A DNA stretch of 8,802 nt from NCBI GenBank assembly GCA_900546465.1, contig URCX01000083.1:1-8802 (forward strand), in the 5' to 3' direction. Numbering within the stretch: position 1 is the stretch's first letter; each line of letters begins with the position of its first letter. The notes beneath the pieces are model-generated. The model was not told where the DNA came from, searched no databases, and worked only from the letters and a program-made list of their open reading frames with translations. The position numbers were made by a program, and so were the translations under genes. The DNA is from an uncultured Bacteroidota bacterium. GTDB lineage: Bacteria > Bacteroidota > Bacteroidia > Bacteroidales > P3. Positions 1 to 7,275 of this stretch are shown piece after piece.

Positions 1-287
1 GCGGAGAAGGCGGTGGCAGTGGAACATCTTTCTTTTTGGGAGACAGAGGTGCCAAATCCTTAGGCAAGCCTAATTCTTCAACATCTGAAACCGGTAATGT
101 GGTTGTTGAGATAAAGGTTGACCAAGAAGGTAATGTGATTTCGGCAAAAGGAGGAGCCAGAGGGACTACTTTGTGGGATAACAACCTTTGGAGACGTTGT
201 GAGCAGGCTGCACGAAAATCCAAATTTGCCGCAGACCCAAATGCTCCCGAAGTTCAAAAGGGTACAATCACCTACAAATTCAGATAA
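1..287 (+). CDS. TonB-like C-terminal domain protein, 3' end only
   Basis: The reading frame is open from base 3 to the TAA at 285-287, and no convincing start lies inside the window, so this is the last 94 residues of a longer protein cut by the window edge. It begins with a glycine-rich linker (GEGGGSG), then a segment resembling the TonB C-terminal fold: a VVVEIKVDQEGNV strand pair, a helix with RRCEQAARKSKF, and a closing strand GTITYKF. This arrangement (basic helix, then 'AP..QKGTITY.F') is common in Bacteroidetes proteins annotated as energy transducer TonB. In that family the domain contacts outer-membrane TonB-dependent transporters, with the N-terminus anchored in the inner membrane, but the anchor is not visible here. 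sbcD starts 25 nt downstream on the same strand, so read-through is possible, although no functional link is apparent. The domain family is fairly sure; the exact role is not. Confidence 0.75.
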   Translation, partial: GEGGGSGTSFFLGDRGAKSLGKPNSSTSETGNVVVEIKVDQEGNVISAKGGARGTTLWDNNLWRRCEQAARKSKFAADPNAPEVQKGTITYKFR

Positions 288-312
288 TATACTACATTAA
301 AACAGTATCTCT

Positions 313-1536
313 ATGAGAATACTCCATACTTCCGACTTTCATATCGGGAAGAGGCTTTATTCATGCGAGAGACGGGAGGAACAGCAAGCTGTTCTTAAAG
401 AACTATCGGACGTATGCCGCAGGGAGAATGTCGATCTTGTCCTTGTGGCAGGCGATTTGTTCGATAATTTCAATCCCTCTGTTGCTTCTATGAGTCTACT
501 GTATGATTCCTTATGTGATATAGCCGATGGCGGCAAACGTCCCGTTATTTTGATAGCAGGCAATCATGATTCACCGGACCGTATAGACATGCCGGATAGT
601 TTTGCTCGAAAAAACGGCGTGTTTTTCCTTGGTAATTACGATGCTTTGCAGCAGGAAATCAAACTTAACGATAGGATTACGATAGAAAAAACGGCTCAAA
701 ATTATATGCAGTTGCGGTTTTCAGATTATGATTACCCTTTACAACTTATCGTAACTCCTTTCGTGAACGAGCAGAGACTGAGAGAAAAATTCGATTTCGA
801 GAATGAAGAAAGCATGTTGAGGGATTATTTGCAGCAAGTATGGCAGCAAACCGTGGATACTTATGCAACGGAAAGAGGAATTAAGATTTTGATGACACAT
901 CTCTTTGTTTTGAAAGACGAGAATGATACAACCCTTGAGCCGGAAGACGAGAATGCTATAAATATAGGCGGATTGTCTGCAATATATGCAGATAATATAC
1001 CTTCGCAAATTCAATATACCGCCCTCGGACATCTTCACCGTATGCAGAGAGTGGGAAAGAAAAATATATGGTATAGCGGCAGCCCTTTGGCGTACAGTTT
1101 CAATGAGGACGAACAGCAGAAATATTTTCTGATAGCGGACATCGAGCCTGAAAAAGAGCCTGTTGTCAGAAAACTTGCGATACAAAGCGGAATTGCAATT
1201 AAGAATCTGACTGCAGAGAGTGTGGAAGAGGCTTTGGAAGTTCTATCCGAAAATCAAGATTATTGGGTTCAGCTACGTTTGATTACCGATAAGGCGATTT
1301 CATACGAGCAAAGCTCTCAACTGCATTCTGCTCACAGTCGTCTGCTTCAAATAATACCTGAAATAAAATCCGAATCTCTTGCAGGTCGGCAAAGAAGTAA
1401 AATCCTCGAATTGCAAGACAATCCCGTGGAATTGTTTTCCGAGTTCTACAAAAGCACTCATGGAGGACAGGAGCCCGATGGGACTTTGACGGAATTGTTT
1501 CGTGAAGTAATGAATTGCAAGAATGAAACCCATTAA
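313..1536 (+). CDS. sbcD: Exonuclease SbcCD, nuclease subunit SbcD (Mre11-like)
   Basis: This 407-residue protein is the metallophosphoesterase nuclease subunit of SbcCD, which in studied bacteria degrades double-stranded ends and cuts DNA hairpins using Mn2+. All phosphodiesterase motifs are present in order: D8 and H10 (HTSDFHIG), GDLFD at 47-51, GNHD at 83-86, H196 in LMTHLF, and GHLH at 239-242. They are followed by GSPLAYSF and a C-terminal capping region. The length matches E. coli SbcD (about 400 residues). The ATG at 313 puts the first motif four residues from the N-terminus, as expected for the family; no Shine-Dalgarno sequence precedes it, which is normal in Bacteroidetes. No TAnnTTTG promoter is visible in the 25-nt gap upstream, so transcription may enter from the TonB-like gene or from a site left of the window. 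Its stop lies inside the sbcC start region, which implies co-expression with its partner. Confidence 0.96.
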   Translation: MRILHTSDFHIGKRLYSCERREEQQAVLKELSDVCRRENVDLVLVAGDLFDNFNPSVASMSLLYDSLCDIADGGKRPVILIAGNHDSPDRIDMPDSFARKNGVFFLGNYDALQQEIKLNDRITIEKTAQNYMQLRFSDYDYPLQLIVTPFVNEQRLREKFDFENEESMLRDYLQQVWQQTVDTYATERGIKILMTHLFVLKDENDTTLEPEDENAINIGGLSAIYADNIPSQIQYTALGHLHRMQRVGKKNIWYSGSPLAYSFNEDEQQKYFLIADIEPEKEPVVRKLAIQSGIAIKNLTAESVEEALEVLSENQDYWVQLRLITDKAISYEQSSQLHSAHSRLLQIIPEIKSESLAGRQRSKILELQDNPVELFSEFYKSTHGGQEPDGTLTELFREVMNCKNETH

Positions 1537-4522
1537 ATTAAGTATAGAGGGCGTTTTTTCCTATCGGAAGAAGCAGGTGATTGATTTCCGCAAATTGTCT
1601 GCCGCAGGCATATTCGGTATATTCGGCAATACGGGAAGTGGAAAGTCGTCCATAATAGAGGCTTTGATATTCGCATTATACGGAAAGTTGGACAGGATAA
1701 GCGGAAGACGTGTGGATTTAATCAATCTGAGGAGCGATAAGGCTGTGATTGAGTTTGAATTCGAGTCTTTCGGCAAAAGCTATATTGCCGTGGCAAATCT
1801 CAAACGTACAAAGGATTCTTATGCAGGTAAGAACATGATGTATGTTATGAAAGAGGGGGAATATCGTTCTGTCGGAGAGAATGTGAGTGTTGAAGATATA
1901 ATAGGTTTGTCCTATGAGAACTTCTGCAAAATTGTAATCATACCACAGGGCAGGTTTCAGGAGTTTTTTTCCCTTACAGAGGCTGCAAGGACGGCTATGC
2001 TTAAAGAAATATTCCCTGCTCTCAGAGCATTTGACCTTACAAACGCCGTCAAGGAATTGCGGGAAAGGACAAAAGCCGACTTGGATGTAAATGCCGGCAA
2101 ATTAAGTCAGCTTGAGGAATATACGAAAGAGGCTTTTGAAGAGGCAACTGCTCGTTTCTCCCAAATAAAAGAGGCATATGAACTTGCCGAAAGACAGAAT
2201 AATCAACTAAAACACACTCTCAGCGAGGAAAAGTCTTTGTTGCAGTTGTTTGAAGAGAAAGAAAAGGCATCGCAAGAAAGAGAAGGCTTAATGCAACGCT
2301 TGCCGCAAATATCTGCTGCGGAGAAAGAATTGAATGCTTATGAGATTGCGACCAATAAGTTCAAGACAGCATTGTCGGTCTATGACAACTGTTTGTCTCA
2401 AATAAGGGATACGGAGACGAAAAGCAAGGAAAATGCTTCCGGACTTGTAAAAGAAAGGGAAAGAAACAAGGAAGTAAGACAGGCGTATGAGGAAATATTG
2501 AAAGAAGATGAGCAAACACCTTTGCAAAAGGAGGAGATAAAGCAGTTGGAGGCTCTTATGGAGTTGCAAAAGGTGGAGTTGCAAAAGGAGAATCTGAATT
2601 TACAACTTTCGCAGCAGAAAGCAAACGAGGCAAAGGGCAAAGAACTTTCTCAAGATTTGGAGAGAAAGAAACAGTCCTTAGAGGCGGAGATTGCGAATAT
2701 GGAAGCAAAACTACCCGACCCTGCAAGATTTGCGGCAGTAAGGAATTGGTTTTCTGAAATGGATGTTTTATCCAAAGGAGAGGAGAGAATAAAGGGAGAA
2801 CTTGGCGAATTGGAAAGGCAGATGGTCGTGTTGTTCGACAAGCTCGGAATTCCGCAACATGAGGATTTCGCCTCATCGGCGGAGAAAAGGCGTATGAATT
2901 TGCAGCAAAGGATTTCCACATTGGAAAACGAGCGTTTGAAATATTTGCAGGAGCAGGCGATATGTCGTTATTCTGCTTCGCTTGTCGATAACGAACCTTG
3001 TCCGTTATGCGGTAGTCTTTCTCACCCAAAACCCGCCGACAGAGGTGTTACGGATAAGCGTCTTTCCGAAACGGATACTGATATTCGCATTTCAAGAGAG
3101 CGTTTGGATAATTTGAATAAGGTGATTTACAGCTATGATTCCCTATTAAAACAAAGCAATGCCAAGAAAGCGGAATTGCAATCCAAGTGCGAGGAGATTG
3201 AGTTGTGGGAGAAGCAATTTGTTTGGGCGGAGTATGAGGGCAAAACTTTTGATGAGGTGAAAGCAAGGGAAAAAGCCGATGCGGAATTACGAAGTGGGAT
3301 AAATGCAAGACGTAAAGAACTCGATGTATTAAGGCAACGCTCAGATAAGTACGTAAAGCGATTGAACGAGATAGAAAATACAATAAACACCATAAGTAAC
3401 GAGCTTTCCAAATATGCCGGAAGAACGGAGCAGTTGCTTGCAGGGGTGAGTTCGAACTTGCAAAAAAAGTACTCTTTTTGCAGTGCGGAGGAGTTGAATG
3501 AAGAGAGGGAAAAACGAAACGCCCTTTTGGAAAAACGAAAGGCCGAAAGAATTTCACGAAACGCCCTTTTAGAAAATTCAAACGCCCTTTTAATTCGCTT
3601 GGAAAACGATGAGAAACATTACAGCTCGCAAATGTCTATACAACAGCAACAAAAAAGCGAAACAGAGGAAGCCTTGAAGAACGCTTTGCAGGAAAGTGAG
3701 TTTTCTGATTTGGAACAGGTGCGTCAGATATTGGACATGCGTGTGGATATGCAGGCTGTGAGAAGCCGAATCAATGATTTCCATTCGCAGAAGAAAATGA
3801 TGGACAGTCGTTATGCCGAACTTTCGGAACAGACTGCTGATAAAATCAAACCCGATGGGGAAAAAATCAGGCATAACGAGCAAAGCCTTGCACAAAAAGA
3901 AGCGGAATTGAAGACAATGCTTGAAGAAAAGGGCAGGATAGAGGGCAGAGTGAACCTAATTGAAGAAAAATTGAAAGAGAAGCATGATTTGCAAAAAGCA
4001 TACGACGCATTATTCGCACGTTTCAACGGCTTGGAGGAATTGTTCAATATGTTCAAAGGCGAGAAGTTCGTCAAGTTTATTTCTTCCGTCTATATAGAAC
4101 AGCTATGTTCCAAAGCCAATGAGCGTTTACGCATAATAAGCAACGGGAAGTTTGAAATCCGTTACATGGATAACTCTTTCTTTATAGCGGATTACCTGAA
4201 TGAGGGCAAGACACGCTCGATTAAAACTCTGAGCGGCGGACAGATGTTTCAGGCTTCTTTGTGTATGGCGTTGGCACTGGTGGATACAATACGTTTGAAC
4301 TCCGATACAAATCAGGATTTCTTTTTCATAGATGAGGGATTCGGTACACAGGATACAGAAAGCCTCGATTTGATTTATCAATCGTTGAAAGCCTTACGTA
4401 AAGAAGAGAAAGTAGTCGGTTTGATAAGCCATAGCGATGTGTTGAAAGAGAAGATAACAAGCAATATAAGCATAATAATGGACGAGAAAGAGGGAAGTAT
4501 CATAGAATACGGCAGTTTGTAA
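1523..4522 (+). CDS. sbcC: Exonuclease SbcCD, ATPase subunit SbcC (Rad50-like)
   Basis: This 999-residue SMC/Rad50-type ATPase forms the DNA-binding and gating half of SbcCD. Its N-terminal ATPase lobe holds the Walker A motif GNTGSGKS (35-42) and a Q-loop glutamine at 142 (IIPQGRF). Two long charged coiled-coil arms follow, meeting at a zinc hook CPLC (C493-C496), almost exactly mid-protein as in Rad50. The C-terminal lobe has the ABC signature LSGGQ (903-907), Walker B FFFIDEG with D937 and catalytic E938, and the switch histidine H970 (LISHSD). All catalytic elements look intact, and the length is slightly below E. coli SbcC (1048). The ATG at 1523 overlaps the sbcD end by 14 bp in another frame, suggesting translational coupling. 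One oddity is a run of near-identical heptads at residues 665-692 (RNALLEK-type) encoded by 21-bp DNA repeats, described separately. The gene ends 59 bp before the convergent exonuclease gene, with no strong terminator between them. Confidence 0.96.
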   Translation: MKPIKLSIEGVFSYRKKQVIDFRKLSAAGIFGIFGNTGSGKSSIIEALIFALYGKLDRISGRRVDLINLRSDKAVIEFEFESFGKSYIAVANLKRTKDSYAGKNMMYVMKEGEYRSVGENVSVEDIIGLSYENFCKIVIIPQGRFQEFFSLTEAARTAMLKEIFPALRAFDLTNAVKELRERTKADLDVNAGKLSQLEEYTKEAFEEATARFSQIKEAYELAERQNNQLKHTLSEEKSLLQLFEEKEKASQEREGLMQRLPQISAAEKELNAYEIATNKFKTALSVYDNCLSQIRDTETKSKENASGLVKERERNKEVRQAYEEILKEDEQTPLQKEEIKQLEALMELQKVELQKENLNLQLSQQKANEAKGKELSQDLERKKQSLEAEIANMEAKLPDPARFAAVRNWFSEMDVLSKGEERIKGELGELERQMVVLFDKLGIPQHEDFASSAEKRRMNLQQRISTLENERLKYLQEQAICRYSASLVDNEPCPLCGSLSHPKPADRGVTDKRLSETDTDIRISRERLDNLNKVIYSYDSLLKQSNAKKAELQSKCEEIELWEKQFVWAEYEGKTFDEVKAREKADAELRSGINARRKELDVLRQRSDKYVKRLNEIENTINTISNELSKYAGRTEQLLAGVSSNLQKKYSFCSAEELNEEREKRNALLEKRKAERISRNALLENSNALLIRLENDEKHYSSQMSIQQQQKSETEEALKNALQESEFSDLEQVRQILDMRVDMQAVRSRINDFHSQKKMMDSRYAELSEQTADKIKPDGEKIRHNEQSLAQKEAELKTMLEEKGRIEGRVNLIEEKLKEKHDLQKAYDALFARFNGLEELFNMFKGEKFVKFISSVYIEQLCSKANERLRIISNGKFEIRYMDNSFFIADYLNEGKTRSIKTLSGGQMFQASLCMALALVDTIRLNSDTNQDFFFIDEGFGTQDTESLDLIYQSLKALRKEEKVVGLISHSDVLKEKITSNISIIMDEKEGSIIEYGSL
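2560..2588 (+). repeat. Small tandem duplication in sbcC (15-bp period)
   Basis: GGAGTTGCAAAAGG occurs at 2560-2573 and again at 2575-2588, a period of 15 bp. It encodes ELQKV-ELQKE in the first coiled-coil arm of SbcC. The frame is kept, so five residues were probably added by slippage. A five-residue addition would shift the heptad phase unless a stutter compensates for it. Confidence 0.7.
3508..3600 (+). repeat. 21-bp-period repeat array inside sbcC
   Basis: Four consecutive 21-bp units start at 3517, 3538, 3559 and 3580. Units 1, 3 and 4 begin with the identical 12-mer AAACGCCCTTTT, while unit 2 is diverged (AAAGGCCGAAAG). The 12-mer GGAAAAACGAAA also recurs 21 bp apart, at 3508 and 3529. 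Because 21 bp is seven codons, the array adds whole heptads: residues 665-692 read RNALLEK, RKAERIS, RNALLEN, SNALLIR. It lies in the second coiled-coil arm, after the zinc hook. The near-exact DNA identity suggests recent expansion or a repeat-derived insertion rather than only selection for coiled-coil residues. A related sequence lies at 8747-8800. Confidence 0.75.
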
Positions 4523-4581
4523 AAATTGTTTGTGATTTTATGTACTTAAAGTAAGAAATGAAAGAGAGGTATTCGTCTCAA

Positions 4582-5133
4582 TCAAACTCTCGGACTGCGG
4601 ATTTTCAATTTTTGTTTAAGTTGTGCGAAATCGGAAACGCCCAATACTTCCGCCTCTTTCAACAAGAGTTTGGCACAACCCACAGCGTCTGCATCGGATT
4701 TATGATGTTGGAAATCGAAACCGAAATTATGACAAAGGTAATCCAAGGAATATTTAGGGGAATCAGTCCATACAAGACGTGCAATCTGATATGTGCAGAA
4801 GTATCTTGCTGTAGGTAATTCCATTTTGTAATGTCGCAATGTCTTTCTCAGGACATTGATGTCGAAACTTGCATTGTGAGCAATCAGAAATTGGTTATCG
4901 AGATACGGACGCACCTCCTCCCACAATGTATCGAACTCAGGTGAAAACTTTACGTCCTTTTTGTGTATGCCATGTATCTTTTGGGCATAGAAATGGAAGT
5001 AAGGATAACATATAGGCTTGATTAGCCAGTTATGAGTCTCCGTTATCTCGGAATTTTTCACCACGGCGATGCCCAAAGAGCAAGGAATATATTTATCGGC
5101 AGTCTCGAAATCTATTGCAACAAAGTCAAACAT
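4582..5133 (-). CDS. DEDDh-type 3'-5' exonuclease (DnaQ-like, stand-alone)
   Basis: This 183-residue protein is a single exonuclease domain of the DnaQ / RNase T superfamily, which removes nucleotides from 3' ends using two metal ions. Motif Exo I is FVAIDFET with D8 and E10, Exo II is AHNASFDINVL with D91, and Exo III is HHKSDADA, where H144 and D149 keep the H-x4-D spacing of the DEDDh class. All catalytic residues are present. The domain begins at residue 4-5, so the ATG at 5131-5133 must be the start. There is no polymerase, UvrC-like or BRCT extension, so it is not clear whether it acts as a polymerase III proofreading subunit or as a separate repair or RNA-processing exonuclease. It lies 42 nt downstream of dsbD on the same strand, but a strong hairpin ends only 9 nt before its start codon. 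No Bacteroides-type promoter is visible in the upstream gap or nearby dsbD end. It is convergent with sbcC. Confidence 0.9.
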   Translation of the reverse strand: MFDFVAIDFETADKYIPCSLGIAVVKNSEITETHNWLIKPICYPYFHFYAQKIHGIHKKDVKFSPEFDTLWEEVRPYLDNQFLIAHNASFDINVLRKTLRHYKMELPTARYFCTYQIARLVWTDSPKYSLDYLCHNFGFDFQHHKSDADAVGCAKLLLKEAEVLGVSDFAQLKQKLKIRSPRV

Positions 5134-5142
5134 ATCGTAAAG

Positions 5143-5168
5143 AAAGGAAGCCCTTTCGGACTTCCCTT
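5143..5168 (-). terminator. Hairpin between dsbD and the exonuclease gene, probable terminator
   Basis: On the minus strand, GGAAGTCC and GGGCTTCC pair over 8 bp (one G-U) around a GAAA tetraloop; a G-U and two A-U pairs extend the stem to about 11 bp. It is followed by TTTCTTT and preceded by A residues, and lies just after the tandem TAA TAA stops of dsbD. On the plus strand the stem has one C-A mismatch but is followed by a longer T-rich stretch, so it could also stop antisense transcripts from the right. Its base is only 9 nt from the exonuclease ATG, leaving almost no room for a separate leader. Confidence 0.6.
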
Positions 5169-5175
5169 TGTTTTA

Positions 5176-7248
5176 TTATTTGTTATTGAAGTTACCCAAG
5201 CCCTCATCGAGGAACTTTATGAAGTTATCTATGTTTCTGTCGTAGGATTTAGGTTCTTTTGTAAGTATATTACCGTCTGCGTCCATGAGAACGTACAATG
5301 GTTGGGCGTTTGCGTGGAAAGACTCTATTTGGAAGTTATGATTCTTCTTTCCAAGCGTCTTTATGGTCTTGCCATCTTTGGTTTTCACCCATTCGTTCTC
5401 CGGCAGCTCTATATTATTCACGTCTGCATATAAGGCAACCATCACAAAATTTTCGATAAGTCTCTTCTTGACTTGTGGATCTACCCAGACATAGTTCTCC
5501 ATCTCACGACAGTTTGCACAAGTCTTGCCTGTGAAGTCTATAAACAGCGGTTTATTGACTTTTTTCGCATATTCTTTTGCTTCTTCAAGGTCGAAGAAAC
5601 CCTCAAAGCCCGTAGGAAGGTGCAGATCCTTTGCATATTTTCTGTCAAGAGGTAAGCCCGAAACTTTTTCTGCTTCTGCAACGCTCTTGTTTTCAACTGC
5701 TATTCTGACCAAATCGAAATCCTGTGTTGTGGCAGGCGGAATATAACCGGAGATAGCCTTTAATGGAGCACCCCAAAGACCAGGCAACATATAGACTACA
5801 AAAGAGAATGTAATCAAAGCAAGGAACAATCGTGGCACGCTTATCTTTTCGAGAGGTTCGTCCCCTTTGAATTTCAGCTTTCCAAGAAGGTAGAAACCCA
5901 ACATTGAGAACACTACAATCCATAGGGCAAGGTATGTCTCCCTGTCAAGTATTCCCCAACCGGCAGACAAATCCGCCATGGAGAGGAACTTTAAGCCCAA
6001 AGCGATTTCAATGAAGCCGAAAACAATCTTTACTGTGTTCAACCACGAACCTGATTTCAATTTCTTCAAAGCCGCAGGGAACATAGCCAAAAGAGTGAAC
6101 GGTAATGCAAATCCGACAGCAAATCCAAGCATTGACACAAGGAATACGTAGCTATTGCTTGAACCTGACGCCATTTCAATCAAGGCTGCACCCAATATGG
6201 GACCTGTGCAGGAGAAAGACACCAATACGGTGGTCAATGCAATGAAGAACGTTCCGAGATAGCCACCTTTGTCGGCGTTCTTGTCTGATTTGTTTATCAA
6301 TCCGCTTGGCATCGTTATCTCAAACAGTCCGAAGAAAGAGAAAGCAAATATCATGAAAATGATAAAGAAAATCAAGTTCGGTATCCAGTGAGTGGAGATT
6401 ATATACATGGCATCTCCACCAAGCAAAAGGGTGAGCGTCAAGCCTAAAACGGCAAACATGAACACTATGCTTGCTCCGAAGAAATATGCTTGCTGTCTTC
6501 CTTTTCTGCTGGACTTGTTTCCTTTCATGAAGAAGGAAATCGTCATCGGTATCATAGGGAATACGCAAGGCGTTATCAAGGCTAACAAACCTGCCGTGAA
6601 GGAAACAAGAAATACTGTAAGCAAAGACTTGTCGGAATCTGCTTTATGCTCGGATATTTGAGCCGTTGCCTTATCCAAACTGTCTGTTTTGCTTGCAAGA
6701 GCAGGCTTTTCCTCTTGTGAAACAGTATCTTTATTCAAACTTGTGTCCGTCGACTCGTTCTGAGCAAGCAACGGAATGTTTGTAAAGTGAGGATTGCCTT
6801 TTACATTAAAGGAATATTCCACATCATTAGGTGGAATACAACTGCCTTTTTCGCATAATTGGAAAGATACTTGCCCTTTCACGAGAAAGTCTTGGTCTGT
6901 CTTTATTTTTATTCTTTGACGGAAAGTAACGTTCTGCTTAAAAAATCGTGCGGTATCCTTTTCAAAGACATCATACTCCGATATCGGCACCGGCTCTTTC
7001 ACTCCTCCGATAAGCTCGTATGCATTGTTTTTCTCGAAAGTAAAGACTATCGGTTGCTCCGTGCCTTTGGTATGTTGTGAATAGATATGCCAATCTCCGC
7101 TCAGCTTGCAATGTAATACCAATTCGGCGATGGAATCATTGATTTTTTTCGTTTTGAAGTCCCATTTCGCAGGACTTTGTGCATGTATTCCGAGGGCGAA
7201 GAACAGATTTGCCGACAGAATGATACAAAATAGTCTTATGTTTCTCAT
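5176..7248 (-). CDS. dsbD: Thiol:disulfide interchange protein DsbD (transmembrane disulfide reductase)
   Basis: DsbD moves electrons from cytoplasmic thioredoxin across the inner membrane to periplasmic disulfide isomerases and related proteins. All three modules are present in this 690-residue protein. A signal peptide (about 1-24, ending IHAQS) precedes a DsbD-alpha-like domain (about 26-150) with a C132/C137 pair in QLCEKGSCIPP. A polar linker (155-207) leads into eight predicted membrane segments (about 208-490), with the redox cysteines C228 in ITPCVFP and C347 in SCTGP. The C-terminal thioredoxin-like domain (about 548-690) has CANC at 577-580 and the likely cis-proline P650. The three cysteine pairs of the relay are therefore complete. 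The protein is longer than E. coli DsbD (about 565), mainly through the linker and a larger C-terminal domain. The ATG at 7246-7248 gives a proper signal peptide. It starts 27 nt after the envC-like stop and ends in tandem TAA codons, so it is probably the last efficiently transcribed gene of that operon. Confidence 0.94.
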   Translation of the reverse strand: MRNIRLFCIILSANLFFALGIHAQSPAKWDFKTKKINDSIAELVLHCKLSGDWHIYSQHTKGTEQPIVFTFEKNNAYELIGGVKEPVPISEYDVFEKDTARFFKQNVTFRQRIKIKTDQDFLVKGQVSFQLCEKGSCIPPNDVEYSFNVKGNPHFTNIPLLAQNESTDTSLNKDTVSQEEKPALASKTDSLDKATAQISEHKADSDKSLLTVFLVSFTAGLLALITPCVFPMIPMTISFFMKGNKSSRKGRQQAYFFGASIVFMFAVLGLTLTLLLGGDAMYIISTHWIPNLIFFIIFMIFAFSFFGLFEITMPSGLINKSDKNADKGGYLGTFFIALTTVLVSFSCTGPILGAALIEMASGSSNSYVFLVSMLGFAVGFALPFTLLAMFPAALKKLKSGSWLNTVKIVFGFIEIALGLKFLSMADLSAGWGILDRETYLALWIVVFSMLGFYLLGKLKFKGDEPLEKISVPRLFLALITFSFVVYMLPGLWGAPLKAISGYIPPATTQDFDLVRIAVENKSVAEAEKVSGLPLDRKYAKDLHLPTGFEGFFDLEEAKEYAKKVNKPLFIDFTGKTCANCREMENYVWVDPQVKKRLIENFVMVALYADVNNIELPENEWVKTKDGKTIKTLGKKNHNFQIESFHANAQPLYVLMDADGNILTKEPKSYDRNIDNFIKFLDEGLGNFNNK

Positions 7249-7275
7249 AAAGATTGAATTATTTGATTTATACTA

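Noticed and set aside
739..1185. 148-codon open frame on the minus strand opposite sbcD
   Set aside because: It is fully covered by the conserved SbcD sequence, has no domain, and has no promoter-like sequence in front of it.
3048..3581. 177-codon open frame on the minus strand opposite sbcC
   Set aside because: It lies wholly inside sbcC, whose frame carries all the Rad50 motifs. Its translation is rich in S, F, P and R with no recognisable domain, typical of antisense shadow frames.
3508..3600. The 21-bp array as a CRISPR
   Set aside because: The units are contiguous without unique spacers, lie in frame inside a conserved gene, and no cas gene is present.
4523..4581. Possible terminator between the convergent sbcC and exonuclease genes (TACTT-A-AAGTA at 4543-4553; AAAAT/ATTTT nearby)
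   Set aside because: The arms are only 5 bp, AT-rich, and one has a 1-nt loop, so no stable hairpin can form.
313..5133. SbcD, SbcC and the exonuclease as a new defence system
   Set aside because: SbcD and SbcC are full-length canonical housekeeping subunits with all motifs intact, the exonuclease is on the opposite strand, and there is no sensor, toxin or mobile-element context.
5127..5134. TATGTTTG on the minus strand, a perfect TAnnTTTG match at the exonuclease start
   Set aside because: It contains the start codon itself, so a transcript from it would lack the start, and no TTTG lies at the -33 distance. It simply follows from the codons ATG TTT G.
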